A DNA stretch of 64,000 nucleotides, taken from Anarhynchus alexandrinus. Taxonomy: Eukaryota; Chordata; Aves; Charadriiformes; Charadriidae. Numbering within the stretch: position 1 is the first letter of the stretch; each line of letters begins with the position of its first letter. Below the pieces are notes generated by a model. It did not search any database. It was given only the letters and a program-made list of their open reading frames with translations, and was not told the origin of the DNA. Shown piece by piece: positions 42,470-54,180 of this stretch. Where the stretch lies: positions 6,256,073 through 6,320,072 of the forward strand of contig VUYV01000016.1 in the NCBI GenBank assembly GCA_008711295.1. Reading direction: 5' to 3'. The position numbers and the translations under genes are program-made.

Positions 42470-42691
42470 TTTTTTTTTTTTTTTGAACCTGGCAACCCTG
42501 CGAGCAGCAAGATGGGAACAGCTCGTGCAGGGGAGGGTGTGCGGCATTAATCTCTTCTTATGTGATTTGAGTTTATTTGGGGGAAAAAACCTCCAAATTT
42601 GGGGCGTGAAGGTGGTTCATCCCTCAGTTGGCCCATGGCCAGCCCGAGGACCAGACGTGGATGCTGCAGCCGGAGGAGCTGCTGCTGTAGA

Positions 42692-42711
42692 TTTTTTTTT
42701 TTTTTTTTTTT
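42692..42711 (+). repeat. Poly-T run (20 T)
   Basis: Homopolymer about 640 bases before the CpG-island gap and 13 bases before the N at 42724. Confidence 0.95.
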
Positions 42712-42723
42712 AGAGGGGCTAGG

Positions 42724-42724
42724 N
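42724..42724. other. Single N 13 bases after a poly-T run
   Basis: One N follows the 20-base T run at 42692-42711. The sequences on its two sides (TTTTTAGAGG left, TTCTTAGAGG right) are similar, which is compatible with a poorly merged contig join. Confidence 0.95.
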
Positions 42725-43296
42725 TTTTCTTAGAGGTGTGGAGACCGAGAGTGGATGAACAAATGCGAAGTTTATATGGAAAAATATTTGGTCACTGTAA
42801 CTTTGGAAATTGAAAAAAAAAGCTGTTGTCTAAAGGGGATGGCAAACTTGTCCACACAGGTGTGGCTGCACAAATAAAAATGTCACTTTTTTTAGAAGGT
42901 AAATCCTCAAACCTGTTGGATGCAATAAGCCCCAAACGTGCTTCACTTTCAGGTACTAATGGCATTTTTAATTTAAGGAAAACGCGGTCAGTTTGTCCCC
43001 CACCCTTTGTAAACTCTTTTTGCTGCCAAAGCCCCATTTTTTTTGGCGGCAAACACTGAAGTTTTTGCAAGCTGCCTGGCCTTTGGCGGGCTGGGGGGCG
43101 GAGGTGGGGCCCAGTGATGCCCTCTGGTACGGCGGGGCCTCGTTTTTGAGGAGGGGAAGACAAAAAAAAAGACCCCGCCAGACTGAGAAACGCGGCTGGC
43201 GGCGCCCCCACGCGCGATGGCCCCACGGGAGGCGAGAATTCGGGGTGGGGGGGGACCCCGGCCTGCCGGTGAGGCCTTGCTGCCGGGCCCCAGCCC

Positions 43297-43332
43297 GGGC
43301 GGGGGGGAAGCGGGGAGGGTGTGTGGGGGGGG
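43297..43332 (+). other. Potential G-quadruplex beside the gap
   Basis: Runs of 3, 7, 4, 3 and 8 G lie within 36 bases, separated by loops of 1-5 bases. This satisfies the G3+N1-7 pattern several times over. Confidence 0.6.
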
Positions 43333-43354
43333 TGCAGGCCGTGGGCTCGGCCCA

Positions 43355-43501
43355 NNNNNNNNNNNNNNNNNNNNNNNNNNNNNNNNNNNNNNNNNNNNNN
43401 NNNNNNNNNNNNNNNNNNNNNNNNNNNNNNNNNNNNNNNNNNNNNNNNNNNNNNNNNNNNNNNNNNNNNNNNNNNNNNNNNNNNNNNNNNNNNNNNNNNN
43501 N
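43355..43501. other. Assembly gap (147 N)
   Basis: The run of 147 N lies inside the CpG island. It is flanked on the left by dense G runs (43297-43332) with strong G-quadruplex potential, a common cause of sequencing drop-out. Part of the promoter or first exon may be missing. Open frames that read through it are artefacts. Confidence 0.99.
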
Positions 43502-43694
43502 GCGCGCATGAGGCGGCCGTTACGGCCGTTACTGGGCGCTTGCGCCGCGCTTGGAGTGGGGGTGGAGGCGCGGTGAGGGGGCCGGGGCGGCCCCGCTGGG
43601 CCCCGGGCGTCCTGCGGCGGGTGAGGGAGCTGCCGCCCGCCGCGGTGGCCGGGTGTAAGGGGAGTGGCGGGGCGGCGGCGGGCGGGCCGGGCGA

Positions 43695-43724
43695 TGGTGG
43701 TGGTGGTGGCGGTGGCGGCGGGGG
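43695..43724 (+). repeat. (GGT/GGC)n triplet repeat in the CpG island
   Basis: Repeated GGT then GGC triplets, a short imperfect microsatellite in the GC-rich island. It is probably in the first exon or the early intron. Confidence 0.7.
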
Positions 43725-44145
43725 ATCCGGGTCAGGCAGGCGGCCGTCGGTCGGTGGCCGCCCTGCGGGGCCGCCTCCGTGAGGGACGGGGCGGAGCGGC
43801 CGCACCTGAGCGCCGCGCCCGCCGCCGCGGAACTTGGGAAGAGAGGAGTTTGTGTGGGGACCTGTTCCCTCAGCGCCCGGCGCAAAGAGCCCCTCGGAAA
43901 ACGCTCCTTGCCCCATCAAAGTCATTATTTGTGGCTGCAGCCGTGTCGAGAGGTTTCATTCTTACTTTTTTTTTAATTATTATTATTTTATTTATTTATT
44001 TTACTGAGTGTATGCAGCTGCCTTTATTGCAGAAGGAGGCCGGCTCCGTCGCGGTACCGGGACCGAACCGGCGGTGATGAGCCGCTCTGAGGCTGGGCGG
44101 GGGGGTTTGGGATCACACGGGGAGGGCGAGGAGCAGCGAACTTGG

Positions 44146-47100
44146 GGCTCCTCCATGGGGGTGGGGGAGTGTAGGCTAGCACTTCCACTTGGAAAAATTC
44201 ACAGTTATGTAAACCTGAAGGCTGGGTGTTGGGGTGGGGTCTTTTTCTATTTAAAGTAATGCTTCTTTTAAAGAAGTACTTTAAGTATCAATTCAATAAA
44301 CTTCCTAGAGGAACAATTAATAATTGCACCCGGTTTGACGTAAATACCACCTCCTCTTTCCCACGTTGTTTGCCGAACTTCATTATGTACGTATGTTGGA
44401 AGACTGAGTAGTTTCAGTTAAGGGCCCGCACCTTTGCAATTTACTGTTTTCCTCTTTGTTTTGAGAAAGTCCATCTGTGGTAACCTCTGGTTTTAAAAAT
44501 TCATTTGCCTATTTTATTGTTTCCTGAATGGTGATGCATTTAAAAACAGGAGGGAGTAGGGGATTGTTCTCACTTGAAGTGAGAAAAAGTTTGAATTGAG
44601 GTTATGATATTTAAGTGTTCCTGAAATGATGATTACAACAGACTGACTATGTCTTACCTGAAGAGTGCTGGTGCAGTTTTTCTGCATTGTTGTTACTCTT
44701 CACCATACTTTGTTTTGAGCGTGTAATCTATATGTCAAACTTTAATCCCTGTCCTGGACTTTTTGATTGTTTTTTGTAGAGAGAGGTGATACTGGGTTAT
44801 AGGTACACAATACTATATTTGATTTTACTCTGTTTTATGCTATAGTCAAGCTCAAAATAACTTTTATTTTCCTCTGAAAGAACTGGTCTTGCTATTTCCT
44901 ACAGAAAGTAAGTGCAGTATGTCATAACACCCAGTATCTTGGCTTCATTGGGTAATTGAACTTTGTAAATCAAATCTCTTAGGACCTTATTCATTTGAGA
45001 TAAGTTCTGCAGGAATTGCCAAAGTTGAATGTAGAGTGCAGTATGTTCTTTTTTTTTTTTTTAAATCCCCCACAGTAAGTACACTGCAGCTGACTGCACA
45101 ATAACTTTCCTTGTGTTTTCCCCTCCAGTGATCCTCAGCTCTGCCCTGGAGGAAACACCTTTCAGAAGCAATATGGAATTCCTTTAGCTTGCCCTTTAAG
45201 GCTGAGAAAAAAGATGCAAGTTGCAACAGTAATTTTTATTATTTGGACACTTGCTTGTTAGAGCTTGTGAGCAAGTATTTTTTCTAAACTTACCAAACAG
45301 TTGTTATAATTACAATGGAAGCATCAGTGCTAGGCTAGGCTCAATTAAAAAAGAGGTCTGATGATGATAGGCTGTGCATTATGTTGTCAGAAGAAATCTA
45401 GGTCTTAACCTGTTGTGTGAATTTGGTCAAATGACACTAGTTTTGCAGCAGGTTACACTCTGTATCCACCCTAGCTGCAGTTTCTCCTCTTGACATCCAA
45501 AGCAATTTAAAGGAGTCATTTTCTTCAAAAAACTACATTCTCTGGAATTACAGCTTTGCTGCCTCCTTGTTTGCTCAAAGTGTGCTTGGTAGCAAAGGTT
45601 TTCTGAGAGTATGAAAAGCAAATAACTCTTCTGTCAGGTAGCATGTTTGCTTGTGCCTGATAGATGTGAGATTTTATATGTAGGCTTGCAATAGTTGATG
45701 GAACAAAGTCCCTTTAAAATCTAATCCATAATATACTACATGGTACTTAACGGCGTGTCACCTTGCCCGTTGCACAGGGGAGGAAAGTGCAAGCCATACT
45801 TTAACACTGGGGAGGAGCTGAAGCATGCTGTGTCTTATTTACAACAGAAATGTACGCACTGGCTTACACTGTCTCTTTGTTGCAGTATTTTACCTTCCTT
45901 TGGAGTCCTCAGCATACAGTTCAACTCGGAGATGAAAGAAATCTCTGCCCCATTAGACAGCTTGCTCAGTTTCTGTTGAGGAGCGTAGCTCAAATGAATA
46001 CTAGGTGGTGTCAGGGTAATATAATGCACTTTAACATGCACAAAGTGCACCTAGGTGCGTTCGATTTCTTAGTGCTATTTCATTTTGTAATACTCTCCCA
46101 TCAGACCAAGGTGATACTATTCCATGTATACCAAGAAAAAGTAAAGGCTTTCATACTGTATAAAACTTTATAATACAGAAAACTAATGTGTATGTATGTT
46201 TACCTTGCACAGTCCCTTAATTATGCTCTTATATTTGATTACTTTCTCCTTCCTTAATTTTTTTCTTTTTCTCTACTAAAATGCTGACATGTCCTAAGTC
46301 AGTGAAACAGAGTTATTGTGAAGGAGAACAGGCAATTAGGACATTGCTAGACAAATACGTCTTAATGCTTAAAAATATATTCAAAAAACAGAATTTGAGG
46401 AGTATGTATATGTTCGTATTGAAAATTCATTACTGCAAAGTAGCTGCCATTCACTTGTATGGAGGAGGATAAACTGATAGAAATAGTAAAGTGTAACTCA
46501 TCTAATAGGGAATTGTGAGGTGAAATATTTGCAGCAAAGGAAAATAAATCTGATTTTCTAAAACAGTTAAGATAAAATTTTGGCAACATCTTTATTCCCC
46601 TGTGGAACAGCCATTCAAACAGAAGCTGCGTGTGCTGTGAGAGTCTGGAAACAAGGGCGAGTAACAAGATCCACAAGCTTCTAACATGTGGCAAAGGAAG
46701 ATTAATTCAGTACAGTGCAGTTTAATGGATGTAATGTTTGCTTCCATTCCTTAAATTATTTGGGAGCAGCTCAGGTTAGCAGCAATCAGTCTCTCATATC
46801 TAAAAACTGGGGTAAAATCATTGCAAGAGTTGTTGCTCGTGGGTTTTGATTCTCACTTTTGAGAATGCGTTTCTTATCAAATGCTTGTTTTTTCAATGGA
46901 CTGACCTGTTCCTCTTTCGCTAAATGGGGTAATCTTCCTCTTTTGTCATTAAAAATGCAGTAGAAACAAGAAGCTGTACCATTTTTCCCCCTTTTTAAGC
47001 TCATTTACAATACTTTTGCCAAATGTTTCCAGGTATGCTCTTCCACTGTAAACACAAGCATGCTAAGTCACTGATCTGCTCTGCGTTTTTAAGCCACATG

Positions 47101-50100
47101 TTTTACATCTAGTGAAGTTCAGGGAACTATGGATTGGCATGGCATAGTTTTCCCACGACAGACCCTAATGACACTTACATTATGTCACCTAACCAAGCTT
47201 TACAAAAACCCCCTCTGTTTTTCTTAACATTGTTGGAGGGTGCTGGTAGCACGGCAGTCCCGGGAGACTAAAGTTTGCAGGCCATGGAACAGGTATGGCG
47301 TAGGTCATAGCAATATCCTCTCCTCCTCTTCTGTCCCACAGGGTACTTCAAGGCTATGGTTTGACGTGGTGAAAGTAGGTTATCTGCACATGAAAAATGT
47401 AGTCCTTGAATTATATGCCAACGTAATCAACTGTAATGCAGTCCCCCTGTGGATACTCATGGGGTAGTTACTCTTCCAGTGCCATAGGCTCTCAAAAGTG
47501 AGGTCGCGCTGAGAAAATGTCTTCTCTTTATATGTGTTAGCATTTGCATTTTGCAGACTTACTGTGTGTGGGAGGGCAAAGACATTTGGGAACCGCTGAT
47601 GTAAAGGAGTAGGACTAGTCACCTTCCAACCTGCCCTTTATAGAGCCTATATTAATTTAACTATTCAGTTTAAAAAGAATAGTTTCTGAGCCAAGTTAAA
47701 ATTAGTATAAAGGTTTGTCTACATAGGCAAGATCTGCCTGTAAGATAGGAAGTTCTGTCTGTAGTCATCCGATCCTGATCTCTCCCTTGAAACCGGCAGC
47801 ATGTGAGTACTAATTCTGGTGGTGGTTTTTCTGAAGTGCATTAAGATCACTAGCTTCTTTCTCACAGGGCACTGAACAATCATTAAATGCTAATGACTTT
47901 TGATTACTGTTGACCTCGGTCAATTTAGAATTAGTGACCTAGAGACGAGAACCACTGTATCTCATTACCAATTTCCTGAGCTATCTGATCTTTCCTTTGT
48001 AAGTCAGTTTTGGTAAGAGGCAGAGTAGAATTAAAGTTGACCTCTGCCTTAGAAAAAGGGTTGAATGCTTTCAGGTTTGCAATATCATGTTTAGGAATTT
48101 AAAAAATGGCAGCCACTAAGAAAGAACTTATTTTTTCACCCCACAGATTGTCAAGAGCAAAATTCAACATGAAGTGAAATGGACAAGCTAGGGTAGTAGT
48201 TAGTGATGGGGAAGAAATGCATAATTTGTCACTTTTAAATTAGTAGCAAAACAGTTTATTTCCTGTAACCTTGTATTGAATTTCTCATTTTGTAGTTGTA
48301 GGTTTTCTCATCTCAGGGTTCATTTATAATTCTTGTTTTTACTTTGAACTATCAAGAAGCAAATTAATGTTTATAGAATAAATTGCAAATTCTGCTCTGG
48401 GATATTTTCTACCTGCAGTTCCCAAAATATGACATTGGGGAATATGTCTCAGCAGGCTGGTAAAATCACATATTTCGTGTTGTAATGAAGCATTTCACAT
48501 TATTTCTTCCCATATGCACAGAAGAGAATGTTTGTGTGATAATTCACTGTAATGGGATCCAATGCGTTGTTCACTGTTCAAACATAAGCCTTTCTTTATA
48601 CAGTTGTGGTTTATATGGACTGTCATTCATGCAGCAAGCCTGGTATTGAAATCATAATGAAAATACAAGAGAAGTTTAAACATTTTTTTTTTCTGACTTT
48701 AATACACTAGCTATATTTATTTTGACCCAGCTGGGAACAAAACCTTTAACTTTAAAAGCAAAACTCAACAGTGTAGAGGGGTCTTTTTTGTTAGGTTGTG
48801 TTTCGGGCATAAATATTAAGTTTTCAAATCTCTCACTGGGGTTAAATTGCAAACTTTAAGCAGCTAAGCAAGAAAGTAACAGGAAAAAAATGACAGCAGA
48901 AGATGTTGCGTGTGGTGTAGGAACAGGTTTCTGGTGAGCCAATTGAAATCCACATAGAAGGAAAGTGGATGTTTATTTGCAAATAAACATAGGGATAAAT
49001 GTTATTCTTAAATATAGTGTTTTGCTTTGATTGCTTTGTCTCAAAAAGGATATTGCTGTAAAAATCAAAAGGGGGTAATGAAAATGATTGCAGATAGAAA
49101 AAGGTTAAATTAAAAAAAAAATTAAGGCTGCTTTGGTAGGGAGACCAATAAGAAGTGCCATGCTGAGACATAGCTTATATGTTAGGAAATAGTATGAGAA
49201 TGAAAGAGTAAAAGACATCTGAATACTCATTCTTTAAGCTATTTTATGTAAGTTTGTATTTACCTGTTGAGTGGGCTGCTCAGGGCTTTCTGCTTTTGTT
49301 TTCTTTAAAGCATTAAAGGCATTTAGGAAAAAAATGTAAAAACTCTCTTTGTGGACAATATTATGCAAAATATTTAAATCCTCACACTTTAAAACTAAAT
49401 GCTAATCAGAGTTAAGACGAATATTTGCCAACAAGTATGTTGCTAGTATAGCATAAGAGCTATAGCAAAATACAGTTCAGCTATTTTTGGCTTTTTTTTA
49501 AAGCCTCTAGTGTTGGTTCAAGATGCAATTCTACTCTGATCCTATTCTACTGTAGCTCGTGGCAATTCTGGGAAAGAAACGCTTTTAGTCATCTTTTTTT
49601 CTCCATAGAAGACCTTACTGAATAAGGCTTCAGGGCCAGCTCATCCATGCAACAGACAGAAGCGGATGCAATCTTGGTTACTTTCAGTGCTGTCAATCAG
49701 AAACTTGTGAGAAAGGAGGTTGGAAGATTTTGTCAACTATAATGCATTTTTACTTGATGAAATCAAGAGTAGAGCTATCAGTCCCCTTTCCAAATGAGCG
49801 TTTTTACAAACAGAAGGGTTGGAATGGTGGTTGGGAAGGATTCTTCCAGATCAGTAAATAATTCATAGATAGGTAAACAGAACTAGGCTCCTCAGCTGTG
49901 TTGGTTGGGTTTGTTGGTTGGGGTTTTTTGTTGTGGTTTATTTCTTTTTTGAACTTCTACATTCCGTTTTAAATGAGTATTTAAAGTCAACTTAAATTCA
50001 ATGAAAATTAGCAGTGGACAGGTAGATTTGTTAAACAGTAACATTGTTTGTTTATTTTGGTTAATCGAGATGTACTGTCTGAAATTTGTTTCCTTGTAAG

Positions 50101-53100
50101 GGTAAATCTAGAATTTAAACAAAGAATGTTAATAATGCATAGGCATAATGACTGCCAAGGGAGAGACTTGGCAACTTTACAAACAATAAATATATGCATT
50201 TTCTCATTGCCTGCTTGGAATTCATTCTTTTATTGATGATCTGGTTGTAACAGACAATTGGGAATTTTGATGAAAGCTTGTTTTTTGTAGAATTGTCCAG
50301 TTCACGTTACTACATGAAGAATGGATCTGTAAATGAGATGTGGAAAAACACAGCTTATTAGAAGAAGGGGGGTAAAAAACAGAAAAACTCTGGTGTACTT
50401 TTTATTGTGGGAGGTGAGACTGATGTAATACGAGGAAGAGTACTCCCATCAACCCTGGAAATTAGATGATTTCTCAATTGGAAGCTACCTTTAGAAAGGC
50501 ATAATTATAGTAGTACCATATTATTAGAAGTTGTACCAAGATTTGAGCTATAATATGACTCCTGTGCCAACCCGCACAATGGTGTCAAGATATATTATGG
50601 TCTTAAGGGATAAATGAAACTGGGATTGCAAGTGTATTGCACACATTTGGATTTGAACAGCAAAATCGATGCTTCGGTTGTTCACAATATTTAGTCAGGA
50701 GCTGATTTCCAGGGGCTTGTAACTTGCTGCTAATAATTTGAAATGGGCATGTAACTTGGTGCATAGTATCTCAGCCTTGGAATATAGCCCTTTGCTGAAT
50801 TCTTCACCTCTGGCATTTTTGATTTTTATTAGGCCAGTGTTAAGATGTAAGCATGGAATTTCCTACACCCTTTAAGTTAAAATATTTCTGGTTTGACTAC
50901 TTTGCTTATAAAATAAAAAATTATGTGTCTTTAAAGAACTGTTTTTCTAAGTTGCGTGTGTCAAGTTTGGTTCTGTTAGTATAATTAATGAAGAAAAATG
51001 AGAATTGCTGAAGAAGATTAGGAACACATCATAATAAGCTTTCAGAAATTGATAGATCTTTGGGTGAAAGAAGGTCAATTTCCTTGATCCTCTTGCCAGA
51101 GACAGCCTGATTTGAACTTGGGATTTTGACTAGTCTTTCAACAGGGAGTATTTCACAGGTTGCTTTTACTGGCTGCTGACATATTGATTTGTAAATGCAT
51201 TAACAGTATACGTATAGTAAAAGAAGAAAACTATGTTGTAGGAAAATAGACAGAAGTTGCCGCCAAAATGGAAAGAATAGTGAGTGCAACTAGCACTAAT
51301 TCTTTGGTTGTTTTTTTTTTTTTCTTTTCCCCATTTCACATGCATCTAATGATCAGTTTAGGAGACAGTTCCTGAGCTGATGAAGTGCAGTGGAAGGTGG
51401 TATAAAGCCTGTAACAATTTTGCAGTTTTTCATTGAAACTTTTGGAGTCTGTTGTGGAATCGGTACTATTTTCCAGTTATAGCAGACCAGATTTTGGTGG
51501 GTGCCTTAAGAACAGACAAAGATGGCAGTTGGGCTTTTTCTTTACTGGGGTGGGTTTTTATCCTGTCTTCCTGGTGTGTGTGTAATCTTTGGATTTGTAC
51601 TGGTCAAACGTTTGAAAAAATGTGTGAGGACCTTGACTTTTACATACTTTGGTAGTCTATAAAATGGATTTATGGAATGAAAATGCAGTCTCCCGTGTGA
51701 ATCTCCTCACTCCTGCTGTCTTTCACCTTCTGCCAACTGTAATGCTGAGAACCAGATTTTCTGAAGAGTGCATGGTTTTTCTGTTATCTTTAAGGTTTTT
51801 TAAAAACTTTTTCCTTCTGAAATGTCTTTCCCGTGCAGTGGCAAAAGGGTTCTTCTTGTAACTGGAAGGGCTGGGAATTTACATAAGGAGGGGGAAAAAA
51901 ACTTACACAAAGTCAACAAACTCAAATTTTGTGCTGAGAATATCTGCTTTGTCCCTGTTATAAACTCTCAGCTGTGAGCAGTTATAAACATCCCATCAGC
52001 GGGATGAGTTTCCTTCTCCTTTACCCCGTCTTTTACCTCTGTAGTTCAGTATGGCTTAGATTGTTATTTTCCCTTCCAAATAAATCTGGATTGGAAAGGA
52101 AACCAAAGAGAAAGGGGGGAAGAAAAGAAAGAAAAGCTTGCTAGAAAATATTTCTATGGAAATTGCATAACCTGCCTCTCAGTGTATTTAGGAATGTACT
52201 GGATTTTCAGCCACACCAGGCGTAATCTACCATCTTCTTTTAAATTGCTGGTGAAGGCGATTTTGCACTAAGACACTGAGTTGTGAAATGTAGCAGCTGA
52301 GGCATGGATGCATATCCTTCTGTTTGCACCTTCCATGAAAAGTGACTTTGGACAGAGGGGACAGATGTGTGTCTGTAAATGGTATCATTTCAAACCACTG
52401 CAGCAAAGTCTCTAGATGGCCAACTGCCAGGGTGTTTAGTGTTTAATATGGAGTGTCTCCCAAGGATACCTGATAATCTTTAAAATACCCGCACTTAGGT
52501 TTTGCAGTTTCAGGTTTAAAGACATTCGGAGAATGCACGTTACAAAGCCATAGCTGTGATTCGAGGAGTTGTGATGGCATTTCAATAAATAGCCTGAGTA
52601 ACGTTTCTGTGCTTCAGTTTAAGTCACTGGCAGATTTCTGTCAGGGATTTCAGCAAGGTCAGCCATTTCTCCACCAACCTTTGATCACTTTAATTTCACT
52701 GTTGTACTCTTGTCCAGCAAAACTAATTAAGACTAAAAGTGACTAAATTTGCTTTGAAAGCAAAGAGGATTTTTTTTCTTTAAAAATTGAAAATAATTAT
52801 GCAGTCCTGTTTTAATTATCTACCCCACATACTTTAAGGTGTGAGATGTTGACACCAATTTTTTATTTCCCTGCTTTTGTTTTTAAGTGCCTATGCTTAC
52901 TTGTGGCTTTTTTTTTATACACTTGACCTACTATTAAGGGAATCTGATCTGAATTTAAGTTCTAAGTAAACTAATGACTGAAAATTAGTCATCTTTCCTA
53001 CTTAAATGGTTTGGTTGGCATAGCTTATATCCTGTTTATTTCAGAAAGTATTTGTGAATAAAATCGGAGTGTTTGCATCTCAAGGGATTTCTGCCTGAGA

Positions 53101-54180
53101 CTCTATAAATCATTAGACTTTTTCATTTAATGCTTTGAAATATTGATTAAATATATTCACTCATTTGCTTTAATCTGATTGCACATCTAGAAGTTTTCTT
53201 CTGATGTGGTGCAGCTATGTCTGGTGTAAGCTAGCTTAATTAGCACTGCTTAGTGATTCAGGACCTCTGTCAAAGGCTATTGCATTATCTAGAAACATAA
53301 GGAGTTAAAGCTAAAGCTGTGACCTCATCTCTATTCATGTTACACTGGAGTAGAAGCTGCGCTGAAAGGGATTGTTTAACTGCATCGCTGTCTTTGCTGC
53401 TGCTAGTTGATTGCTTTAATTTGGTTCTGCTATCTATAGTGTGCTTTTGCTGAACATCTGCTATGGTAGGGATTTGTGGAAATACTGGAGACACATGAAG
53501 TCGTGCTAATATCGACTGCATGTGGAAATAGCTCCCATGGAAATATTTAGACTCAAATATGTCTTTCTACCTGATTTCAACTTTTTATTACTTCCCCTGT
53601 GAAAATTTAAGCAGTGTCAAGGAGACCTAAAACACACATGCTTCTGGCCAGTTGTGCACTTACACAACTGTGCATGCCATTTATTACTTTATTACTTAGT
53701 GCTAGGTATGAAATGAGGAGTGTAACTGCTGTCGCTTTAATGTCAGAGCAGCATACGTTACAATAGGTGTCACTGTGCGGCTGGGTCCAATCATTATCGG
53801 TGACTTCAGCTATTGGCTCTGAACGCTGGCTGACTCCATCTGCAGGGCTGCAATACCTACTCTGTTCCGATCTGTTCAACGCACAAGTTCAGCTCGCCGA
53901 GCAGACTGGCAGTGCTACCGTGCGCGTCTTGCTAGTCCCCTTCAGAAAGCCGGTGCTACAGCCACGCGTGTACCCTCTTAGCAGGGTGTAGTGCTTTCAG
54001 GCAAATCCCGATCAGGAGATCTGGAAGGAAATAAAACTGGCAGGAATGATGGGGATGTATTTAACAATTCAAGTCCTGGATCAAACTTAAAGCCAGTTTC
54101 TTAGTCAGTGCGCTGGAAAGGTCACCTTGTCTTCTTGGAAAAGAAGCAAACTCTCAGCTTTGCTGCTTTCTTTTTAACAG
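44146..54180 (+). other. Putative first intron of BTBD3 (non-coding)
   Basis: About 10 kb of AT-rich sequence without a gene or recognised mobile element. It contains small features only: a 19-bp palindrome at 44567-44585, T-rich tracts (for example 45050-45062 and 51312-51324), and the proximal promoter candidate at its right end. It is called an intron only on the assumption that the CpG island at 43-44 kb is the BTBD3 5' end. Confidence 0.5.
53649..54000 (+). promoter_or_regulatory. Candidate proximal BTBD3 promoter with two NF-Y boxes
   Basis: A forward CCAAT box in the context GTCCAATCA (53787-53791) and an inverted one in CTATTGGCT (53812-53816) lie 25 bases apart, each with good NF-Y flanks. 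They are followed by a local rise in CG dinucleotides (about 53870-53970) and no TATA box. A perfect 8-bp inverted repeat (53649-53670) with CAGTTG E-box cores sits just upstream. The segment lies about 250-600 bases ahead of the main BTBD3 ATG, so transcripts starting here could run straight into the first coding exon. No expression evidence is available. Confidence 0.4.

Larger units (their letters stand above)
16548..43084. other. Long gene-free interval upstream of BTBD3
   Basis: About 26.5 kb with no supported gene and no recognised mobile element. Sequence of ordinary complexity with clustered developmental-type transcription factor motifs occurs at several places (26.4-26.75, 27.26-27.6, 29.87-30.2, 34.05-34.2 and 37.44-37.8 kb). 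A gene desert beside a neural developmental gene commonly holds long-range enhancers. That reading is inference, since conservation cannot be tested here. Confidence 0.65.
43085..44145 (+). promoter_or_regulatory. CpG island, candidate distal promoter and non-coding first exon of BTBD3
   Basis: This is the only long GC- and CpG-rich block in the window, with many CG dinucleotides, GC boxes and runs of G. It lies about 10 kb upstream of the first coding exon, a usual arrangement for vertebrate neural genes. Just right of the gap is a 9-bp tandem CGGCCGTTA (43514-43531) carrying two MYB-type CCGTTA sites. Possible splice donors are the GTGAG sites at 43573 and 43621. A T-rich tract followed by TTTATTGCAG ends at 44032 and resembles an acceptor. 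Which of these is used cannot be decided from sequence. The island could also serve a divergent minus-strand non-coding transcript. Confidence 0.65.

Noticed and set aside
42135..42713. 192-codon + strand open frame
   Set aside because: It depends on two poly-T tracts read as Phe runs and on an N. The rest is unlike any protein family.
42792..43925. 377-codon minus-strand and similar long open frames across the CpG island
   Set aside because: They read through 147 N as X residues and are Pro/Arg/Gly-rich because of GC content. No family match, and the N run removes any meaning from the length.
47590..47650. Possible additional CR1 tail (ACTAGTCACCTTCCAACCTG)
   Set aside because: Only about ten bases match the CR1 end, with no upstream CR1 sequence and no ATTCTATG tail. 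Chance similarity is likely.
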